Positions 23,888 to 30,908 of a stretch of DNA of 30,908 nucleotides are shown here, one piece after another (position 1 is the first letter of the stretch; each line of letters starts with the position of its first letter). The stretch is from CAYRVF01 sp964427535 (lineage in GTDB: Bacteria; Chloroflexota; Ktedonobacteria; Ktedonobacterales; JADMIN01): assembly GCA_964427535.1 (NCBI GenBank), contig CAYRVF010000061.1:1-30908 (forward strand), in the 5' to 3' direction. The notes beneath the pieces are model-generated. The model had not been told where the DNA came from. It ran no database searches and saw nothing but the letters and a program-made list of their open reading frames with translations. The position numbers and the translations under genes are program-made.

Positions 23888-25456
23888 CTACAATTGCTCG
23901 CCGCGCTCGTACTCCGTCTCCGGCGGATGCGGATCGAGCCACCAGGGCGGCATGTCGTCGAGGCGCTGCATCGGCCCGGCCGGCTGAGGCGCTTGCCACT
24001 CCGGCTCGGGAGCGAAGGTACCGGCGAACGGCGACACCAGGCCAGACGAGGCGGGCGCCGTGAACATGTGCGCCGCCGGATGCACCAACGGCTGAAGCGG
24101 TGCCGGTCGTGGCAGGGGCGTGGGGCGGGGTCTGCTCCCCGGCTCGTCGTGCCAGAGCGGACGCGACGCGGTGGAGGCGGCAAGATGCTCATAGGTCGAG
24201 CGCGTCTCGGCCAGCGGCCGCGTGAGGACGTGCGGCCGCCCCCAATTCGACGTCTGCGCCGCCTGCAGAGGAGTCACGCTCGCCTCTCGCCGCGCCACCA
24301 GTTGGGCATCGGCCAGCACCTCGCGCAGCGCCGCTGTCACCGCGTCCAGGGGTATCCCGGTCGGCGTGGGCCAGTTCGGCGCATAGCCCTGGCGGAAGGC
24401 ATAGAGCGCCTGCGCCACACGTGCCGCTTCGTCACGCTCGCGTTTGAGTAGCAGATCGACATACGCCAGGCGCTCCAGCCGGGTGATGAGCATGTTCAGG
24501 CTGTTGCCCAGCCGCCAGAGCAGCGTGTCGCGCATGTGGGGTACGCGCGCGCCGAAATCGCCATTCGCGAGTGCCACATGCACGCTCAGAATCTGCCGCA
24601 CTCCCTCTTGCAACTCGCGCTTGTGCTCCGCGTCGAGCCGCTCCATCGCCGCCACACGCTTGGCGAAGTCGAGCTGGCGCAACGACGTGTACATGCTGCG
24701 GCTCCAGAGATATGTTACGAGTGCGACGAACATATGCACGAGCAGCGCGCGCTCCATCAAGGCGTAGTGGTTGGCCTGCACAATCGCGGCGAATTGCGGG
24801 CTCGGCGGTTGCAGTGTCAGATCGCCAACAATGAAGATGGCGCTCGACAGCGCGACGACCAGAATGGCCGCAGGTGGAAGCAGTGCAGCGGCGATCAGCT
24901 CGGGGGCGAGCAGCATCGCGAACTCATCCGGCCGCACCAGCGTCAGCGCTGCAGTCGGAGTAAGCGCCACCGAGCCTGCGATGCTGATGAAGAGGGTGCC
25001 CGCCAGCAGCCAGCCCGCGGCTGCCACGTGGCCGCGCCGGTTGAGCACGATCGAGATGAGCGCGACGACGAAGATGAGTCCAAGGACTCCGTGCAACACA
25101 GGAGGATTGAGGCTCGTGTTGCCTAGCTCCATCGGCGACATCACGGCCAGCACACCGAGCAACACGAGCAGAATCGTGGCCGCCAGCCGCCCGCGGCGCG
25201 CCAGATCGCGCTCAGTAGGTGTCGCGTTCGGCGCGGGCGACGGTGGCGCGGCGAGCGTATACCAGCGATCGAGCAACGACGCGCGCCGCTGCGACGGGCC
25301 TGCTGGCTGCGCGGCATCACCCTCCGTCAGCGAGTCGATCGGGCGCGTCTCCGCTCCTGTATATCCGCGCGGAATCGGGCGTGTCTCCGCTCCGGTGTAT
25401 CCCTTTGGCGCGGAGCGCGGCGAGACATCTGATGCGCGACCTGTTTGCGGTTCCAT
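23888..25456 (-). CDS. Membrane protein with HAMP-like linker and duplicated 12-residue repeat
   Basis: The start is set at the ATG at 25456, 8 bases after GAGGG; the frame reaches 25615 but the added part has no recognisable features. The 522-residue protein has a polar N-terminal region (1-85) with two tandem 12-residue units at 17-28 and 29-40, each containing GYTGAETRPI. Five or six membrane segments follow (about 91-108, 120-138, 146-166, 180-213, 236-252). A cytosolic helical stretch at about 255-345 (VALANGDFGARVPHM ... RLGNSLNMLITRLERL) resembles HAMP and coiled-coil linkers. The last 130 residues are Pro-rich and probably disordered. No kinase, cyclase or chemotaxis domain is fused. 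I cannot assign a function; a sensor or scaffold role is inferred only from the layout. Confidence 0.75.
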   Translation of the reverse strand: MEPQTGRASDVSPRSAPKGYTGAETRPIPRGYTGAETRPIDSLTEGDAAQPAGPSQRRASLLDRWYTLAAPPSPAPNATPTERDLARRGRLAATILLVLLGVLAVMSPMELGNTSLNPPVLHGVLGLIFVVALISIVLNRRGHVAAAGWLLAGTLFISIAGSVALTPTAALTLVRPDEFAMLLAPELIAAALLPPAAILVVALSSAIFIVGDLTLQPPSPQFAAIVQANHYALMERALLVHMFVALVTYLWSRSMYTSLRQLDFAKRVAAMERLDAEHKRELQEGVRQILSVHVALANGDFGARVPHMRDTLLWRLGNSLNMLITRLERLAYVDLLLKRERDEAARVAQALYAFRQGYAPNWPTPTGIPLDAVTAALREVLADAQLVARREASVTPLQAAQTSNWGRPHVLTRPLAETRSTYEHLAASTASRPLWHDEPGSRPRPTPLPRPAPLQPLVHPAAHMFTAPASSGLVSPFAGTFAPEPEWQAPQPAGPMQRLDDMPPWWLDPHPPETEYERGEQL

Positions 25457-25735
25457 CGGCGACACCCTCGTATTTCTCCTGATCCGAGGCAAATGACGAC
25501 GGCTCAATGCCATCGCCACAGCGTCTGCTGGCTCCGGCAATGCAGCCGACAGACCATCGCGCGACAAAACCGCGCCAAGAATGTTCGAAATACGGAGAAA
25601 TCGCTGGATGTTCACTGAAAGCCGCGCTGAGTTGCGATGCGCGGTGGAAAATAGCGCGAGAGCCTGGAGGCGGTCTAGCCGCTCCCAAGCTCACTGTAGT
25701 GTGTGTGGCCCGTCGTCGCGCACGGGCTGTCGCGC

Positions 25736-27426
<1,691 letters not shown>

Positions 27427-27603
27427 ACGTCACTTACCCTCCGACGCTCCCGGCAGAAAGCGCCACCAAATAAAGTACATCCGCGAACTCGGCTATACGC
27501 TCATCCACATTCGTGCGGCCCGCGTGACCGCACCACTTCGTGTTGCCCCGAACCGGCGTATCCGGTCCGACTGTCTATATCCGATTTTCCACACTATGGA
27601 TCT

Positions 27604-27650
27604 AAAAGGAGAGGGGCCAGGTTCCCCGGCGTCCGGACCTAGCCCCTTTT
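27604..27650 (-). terminator. Terminator after the MBL-fold gene
   Basis: Read leftwards, the arms 27650-27635 and 27624-27604 pair with one mismatch and a 4-base bulge, and the structure ends in a TTTT run. It lies 11 bases beyond the MBL gene stop. The pyrG promoter must therefore lie between here and 27427. That interval holds a further 8-base hairpin (27549-27569), but I see no convincing -35/-10 pair. Confidence 0.65.
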
Positions 27651-27660
27651 GTCTGCATTG

Positions 27661-28311
27661 TCATCCGCCTCGGTAGGTGAGGACTACGACCTGCGGTTCC
27701 GTCGGGAGATTGGACTGCGTGACCGTCAGCTTTTGCTGTGGCTCGACGTCTTCGACGCCCATCTCACGGAGGAACTTGTCGACCGGATCGAGTGGCGAAT
27801 CCGCCGAAGTGTACGCGGGTGTCGCGTAGTGCATCGGGATGATGATGCGCGGCTCGATCTGCGCGATGACTTCCGTAGCCCGCTCGGCATCGAGGGCGTT
27901 GCCGCCGCCGACCGGCACCAGCAGGATGTCGGCGCCGTTCAGCGCCTCCTGCGCGCGGTCGGTCAGCACATCGCCCAGGTCGCCCAAATGGCAGATGTGG
28001 ATGTCATCTATCGTGATGAGATAGGCGGTATTCCGGCCCAACAGCTTGCCGCGCTCGCGGTCGTGAAATGTGCCGACGCCCGTGATGAGCGCCTGCTTCA
28101 CCTCGTACTCGCCCGGCCCGTCGATCACACGCGGCTCGCCGCTCACCGCTTTGACATAGCTGTGCCCTGGATGGTCATGGCTGATGGTGATAATGTCGGC
28201 GGAGATGCGGCTGACCGAGTAGCCCGTTGAGGGGGAGGGCGGGTCAGTAACGAGGGTCGCGTCTTTTCCACGAAGGCGGAAGCAGGAGTGCCCCAGCCAG
28301 GTTAATTCCAT
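27661..28311 (-). CDS. MBL-fold metallo-hydrolase-like protein with variant metal motif
   Basis: The start is set at the ATG at 28311 (MELTWLGHSCFRLRGKD), where homology with the family begins; a weaker upstream ATG at 28395 exists. The 216-residue protein has the metallo-beta-lactamase pattern of the UlaG/UPF0173 group: WLGHSCF, DPPSP, ISHDHPGHSYV, HLGDLG and a late MHYATP. The second motif reads H-x-H-x-G-H, so the Asp that normally follows in H-x-H-x-D-H is Gly. Other metal-binding His residues remain. Activity may rely on one metal ion, or the protein may have lost catalysis. It lies upstream of pyrG on the same strand but behind its own terminator. Confidence 0.85.
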   Translation of the reverse strand: MELTWLGHSCFRLRGKDATLVTDPPSPSTGYSVSRISADIITISHDHPGHSYVKAVSGEPRVIDGPGEYEVKQALITGVGTFHDRERGKLLGRNTAYLITIDDIHICHLGDLGDVLTDRAQEALNGADILLVPVGGGNALDAERATEVIAQIEPRIIIPMHYATPAYTSADSPLDPVDKFLREMGVEDVEPQQKLTVTQSNLPTEPQVVVLTYRGG

Positions 28312-28473
28312 GTCGTCTTGGTCCCCTGTGGCCAACTCACGCAAATGGGCGGGGTGCGTCAGCGCATCCGCTCCCGGCCCCGCCCTACACCACAATATAT
28401 CACACCTTGTGCCCCGAATTCAAGCACATATAGTACCTTGGCATACGCGGCCAGACGCCGCCGGCACGCCGTT

Positions 28474-28635
28474 GTAGGGGCAAGGCATGCCTCGCCCGCT
28501 AGCCTTACCCCTACGAATCGCTCGCATCATCGTCTCACACCCGGGGCAGGCCACAGTATCTGTTCTCACCGACCACGTTTCAGCCGGAAACGTGTGGTTG
28601 GCGTGGGGCGAGGGGCGGGCGAGGCTGCCTCGCCC
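28474..28635. repeat. Group of three palindromes between divergent genes
   Basis: The 759-base stretch 28312-29070 has no supported gene before rpsO. It holds three palindromes: arms 28474-28486 and 28502-28514 (12 of 13 paired); arms 28574-28581 and 28587-28594 (perfect, 8 bases); and arms 28617-28624 and 28628-28635 (perfect, 8 bases). The first and third share the GGGGC(A/G)AGGC style and resemble a second dispersed repeat family. Confidence 0.65.
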
Positions 28636-28692
28636 CCAACAGATACGAGACGTGCATGTATGGGACGGGCCTGTGCCGCCGATGACCGGACA

Positions 28693-28722
28693 TTGGCGCT
28701 CAGGCTACCGCTATGATATACT
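28693..28722 (+). promoter_or_regulatory. Candidate rpsO-pnp promoter
   Basis: TTGGCG (28693-28698) and TATACT (28717-28722) are 18 bases apart, in an A/T-richer patch. It would give a leader of about 340 bases before rpsO. Confidence 0.5.
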
Positions 28723-28944
28723 GGATGATGTCTTAGAACGGGATACATCAGGGGCCGCCTGGGTACAGTGGGCGGCAAACGCCGGGATACTCCGCCATTT
28801 TCAACTTGACGGCGGTCGACCCTCACTGGCCCGGCGGTACTCCACGGATAAGACACCGTTGTGCCACGCACTCGACGCATGCCGACACCGCCACGCCGGA
28901 CAGGACATGCGAATGGATGGGTACGCGGCTATTCTCGGAGATCT

Positions 28945-29061
28945 GTGCGGAGCCACGAGGCATGCTCCGCACCCACACATCCAGAAGGAGGAGGCTTACC
29001 ACGCTCCGAGCGTGCATGTCTGGCGGGGAACCGCGGACCAAGCGGAGACGTGGCAAGCCAG
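28945..29061 (+). promoter_or_regulatory. Structured rpsO leader
   Basis: Three consecutive stems lie directly before rpsO: 9-base arms 28945-28953 and 28964-28972; 6-base arms 29000-29005 and 29009-29014; and CTGGC/GCCAG (29020-29024 and 29057-29061) enclosing CCGC/GCGG (29031-29034 and 29042-29045). An isolated AGGAGGAGG at 28986-28994 lies between the first two. S15 commonly represses its own mRNA by binding such leaders. Whether this one does is inferred. Confidence 0.45.
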
Positions 29062-29070
29062 CACACACAC

Positions 29071-29340
29071 ATGGCATTGCAGACCGAAGACAAGGCGCAG
29101 ATTATCGCGGAAAATCAGGTGCATGAGGGCGATACAGGCTCGCCCGAGGTGCAGGTCGCGATCCTCACTCGCCGCATTCAAGAGCTGACAGGTCACCTGA
29201 ACGAACACAAGCACGATCACCATTCCCGCCGGGGACTGCTCAAGATGGTCGGCCAGCGCCGCCGGATGCTGCGCTACCTGAACCGCACCAGCCCGGAGCG
29301 GTATCGCGCGCTGATCGCCAAGCTGGGCCTGCGCCGGTAA
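29071..29340 (+). CDS. rpsO: 30S ribosomal protein S15
   Basis: An 89-residue protein, the standard S15 length, starting at ATG 29071. It has the conserved HEGDTGSPEVQVAILTRRIQELTGHL block, then HKHDHHSRRGLLKMVGQRRRMLRYL and a final RYRALIAKLGLRR. S15 binds 16S rRNA helices early in 30S assembly. No Shine-Dalgarno site is at the normal distance; the start lies just after a predicted stem (ending 29061) and a CA-repeat, so initiation may be controlled by that structure. pnp follows, as in most bacteria. Confidence 0.98.
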   Translation: MALQTEDKAQIIAENQVHEGDTGSPEVQVAILTRRIQELTGHLNEHKHDHHSRRGLLKMVGQRRRMLRYLNRTSPERYRALIAKLGLRR

Positions 29341-29381
29341 TCACACGCCGAGAGCAGACGTACGCGGTACCCCGTCAGGTG

Positions 29382-29443
29382 AGCGCATAGATGAAGGCAG
29401 GTCCACAGACGAGCACTTCCTCGCTTGGGCCTGCCTTTGCGCT
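29382..29443 (+). promoter_or_regulatory. Long stem-loop between rpsO and pnp
   Basis: Outer arms AGCGCA (29382-29387) and TGCGCT (29438-29443) continue, after a 6-base bulge, into 11-base arms 29394-29404 and 29427-29437. The loop has about 22 bases. The stem of about 17 base pairs lies 145 bases before pnp. It could be an attenuator, a terminator for rpsO alone, or an RNase III site like the one in the E. coli pnp leader. Confidence 0.6.
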
Positions 29444-29588
29444 ATATACGCCAGCTCTACCCGGACCGCGCACCGTTCGCCACAGATTCGGTGCGCCCAC
29501 ACTCGAATATGCACAATGAAGTAGGACACCCGCACGCATGGACGGCTCAGCCTCGGCCTTCAGCGGCATGTGGGGTCTTGGAGGAACA

Positions 29589-30908
29589 ATGGTACAGACA
29601 GTAGAGACGACCGTCGCCGGCCGTACGCTGCGCATCGAAACTGGACGCGTGGCCGAGCAGGCCGGCGGAGCCGTGATCGTGCAGTACGGCGACACGGTCG
29701 TCCTGGGCACGGCAACGGCCAGCGCCAGCCCGCGTGAGGGCATCGACTTCTTCCCCCTCACGGTGGACGTCGAAGAGCGCATGTATGCCGCCGGCAAGAT
29801 TCCGGGTGGCTTCATCAAGCGTGAGGGCCGCCCAACCGAGCACTCGATTCTCGCGTCGCGCCTCGTCGACCGCCCCATCCGCCCGCTCTTCCCCAAGGGC
29901 TATCGCAACGACGTGCAGGTCGTCATCACGGTGCTCTCGGCCGATCCCGAGACGGATGCGGACATCCTCGGCATCATCGCGGCGTCCGCGGCCCTCTCGA
30001 TCTCGCCGATCCCCTTCGCCGGGCCGGTAGCAGCGGTGCGCGTGGGCCACGTCGACGGCGAGATTGTCATCAATCCGCCAGAATCCGTCTTGAGCGAGCG
30101 CAGCTATCTCGATCTCGCCGTCGCCGGCACAGCCGACGCGGTGATGATGGTCGAGGCGGGCGCACGTGAGCTGCCCGAAGCGACGATGGTCGAGGCCATC
30201 CGGCAGGGGCACGAGGCTATCAAGCAGATCATCGGCGCGATCAACGAGCTGGTCGCCCAGGCGGGCAAGCCCAAGCAGCCGTTCACCCCGCCGGAGTCCG
30301 ATCCGGCGCTCGCGAAAGCCGTCGCCGACTTCGTGCGGCCGCGCCTCGAAGCGCTCGGCGCGCAGTCTGATAAGGCCAGCCGTGAGGCGGCGTATCAGGC
30401 CATCGAGCAGGAGATGATGGAGACCCTGGGTCGCCAGTATCCTGACCGGCTCAAAGAGCTGCAGGGCCTCTTCGAGAAAGAGCTGAAGAACTACGTCCGC
30501 TCGCAGATTCTCGACAAGGGCGTCCGCCCCGACGGCCGCGGTCTGAAGGACATTCGCCCGATTTCGTGCGAGGTCGGCCTGCTGCCGCGCACCCACGGCT
30601 CGGCACTCTTCACGCGCGGGCAGACACAGGTGCTGAGCATCGTCACGCTCGGCTCGCCCGGCGACGAGCAGCGCGTGGACGGCCTCGGCCAGGATGAGAC
30701 GAAGCGCTACATCCACCACTACAACTTCCCCGCATTCAGCGTCGGCGAGGCGCGGCCGTCGCGTGGCCCTGGTCGCCGCGAGATCGGCCATGGGGCGCTT
30801 GCCGAGCGGGCGCTGCTCCCAGTCATCCCCGAGCAGAGCGAGTTCCCCTACACCATCCGCGTCGTCTCTGAGGTGCTGAGCTCGAACGGCTCGACCTCGA
30901 TGGGCTCG
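29589..30908 (+). CDS. pnp: Polyribonucleotide nucleotidyltransferase (PNPase), partial
   Basis: The gene starts at ATG 29589, 4 bases after GGAGG, and runs off the window after 440 codons. The visible part holds the first RNase PH-like domain (IETGRVAEQAGGAVIVQYGDTVVLGTA, FFPLTVDVEERMYAAGKIPGGFIKREGRP, RLVDRPIRPLFPKG). The helical domain follows (about 240-310), then the start of the second PH domain (DGRGLKDIRPISCEVGLLPRTHGSALFTRGQTQ, YIHHYNFPAFSVGEARPSRGPGRREIGHGALAERAL, SNGSTSMGS). KH and S1 domains would lie beyond the window. PNPase degrades mRNA from the 3' end, using phosphate, in the degradosome or alone. It is downstream of rpsO with a long stem-loop in between. Confidence 0.98.
   Translation, partial: MVQTVETTVAGRTLRIETGRVAEQAGGAVIVQYGDTVVLGTATASASPREGIDFFPLTVDVEERMYAAGKIPGGFIKREGRPTEHSILASRLVDRPIRPLFPKGYRNDVQVVITVLSADPETDADILGIIAASAALSISPIPFAGPVAAVRVGHVDGEIVINPPESVLSERSYLDLAVAGTADAVMMVEAGARELPEATMVEAIRQGHEAIKQIIGAINELVAQAGKPKQPFTPPESDPALAKAVADFVRPRLEALGAQSDKASREAAYQAIEQEMMETLGRQYPDRLKELQGLFEKELKNYVRSQILDKGVRPDGRGLKDIRPISCEVGLLPRTHGSALFTRGQTQVLSIVTLGSPGDEQRVDGLGQDETKRYIHHYNFPAFSVGEARPSRGPGRREIGHGALAERALLPVIPEQSEFPYTIRVVSEVLSSNGSTSMGS

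Noticed and set aside
28487..29188. A 233-codon plus-strand frame before rpsO
   Set aside because: It crosses palindromes and overlaps rpsO in another frame, with no known domain, so it was not called as a gene.
29547..30791. A 414-codon minus-strand frame opposite pnp
   Set aside because: pnp is unmistakable on the plus strand; the antisense frame is a composition artefact.

Overview
The window is GC-rich, gene-dense bacterial chromosomal DNA. It looks like a draft or metagenome-derived contig, because a run of ten Ns sits inside pyrG. The gene content (mycofactocin genes, an NDMA-dependent-type alcohol dehydrogenase, a possible F420/flavin split-barrel enzyme, a stand-alone der, rpsO-pnp, ECF41 sigma factor and many G/C-rich palindromic repeats) fits Chloroflexota (Ktedonobacteria or Thermomicrobia-like) best. 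An actinobacterial relative cannot be excluded. The taxonomic call is inference.

Layout. 1-296: end of a FtsX/MacB-type ABC permease, then a strong hairpin. 570-4024: a stress or catabolic group with a muconolactone-isomerase-like protein, a YceI protein, an Asp-nucleophile alpha/beta hydrolase, an ECF41 sigma factor and a convergent SnoaL-like protein. 4367-8522: a mycofactocin operon with mftA (precursor ending IDGMCGVY), mftB, mftC (radical SAM/SPASM) and mftF (glycosyltransferase). mftD and mftE, usually found between mftC and mftF, are absent. In their place is a DUF559 nuclease-like gene bracketed by two near-identical composite palindromes. 8541-11701: on the opposite strand, a mycofactocin-associated-type zinc alcohol dehydrogenase followed by a fused MoxR AAA+ / VWA protein. 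11954-12937: an orphan molybdate/tungstate-type binding lipoprotein.

13013-17563: a histidine kinase/response regulator pair, divergent from a two-gene ABC exporter. Between them lie two 7-4-7 direct-repeat boxes of the PhoB/OmpR type, one facing each operon. 17708-19219: der. 19418-23760: a near-consensus promoter, a PadR regulator, a split-barrel oxidoreductase, an alpha/beta hydrolase and a DrrAB-type ABC exporter. 23888-25456: a membrane protein with a HAMP-like segment and a duplicated 12-residue repeat. 25736-27426: pyrG with an assembly gap. 27661-28311: an MBL-fold protein with an altered metal motif. 28312-29070: a palindrome-rich divergent region and a structured rpsO leader. Then come rpsO, a long stem-loop, and pnp, which runs off the window.

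The most unusual parts are: (a) the nuclease-plus-palindrome cassette lodged in the mycofactocin operon where mftD/mftE normally lie; (b) the alcohol dehydrogenase / MoxR-VWA transcription unit beside it, which suggests an AAA+ maturation partner for a mycofactocin-using enzyme; (c) the paired direct-repeat operator of the two-component system. No tRNA, rRNA, CRISPR array, transposase or integrase was seen.
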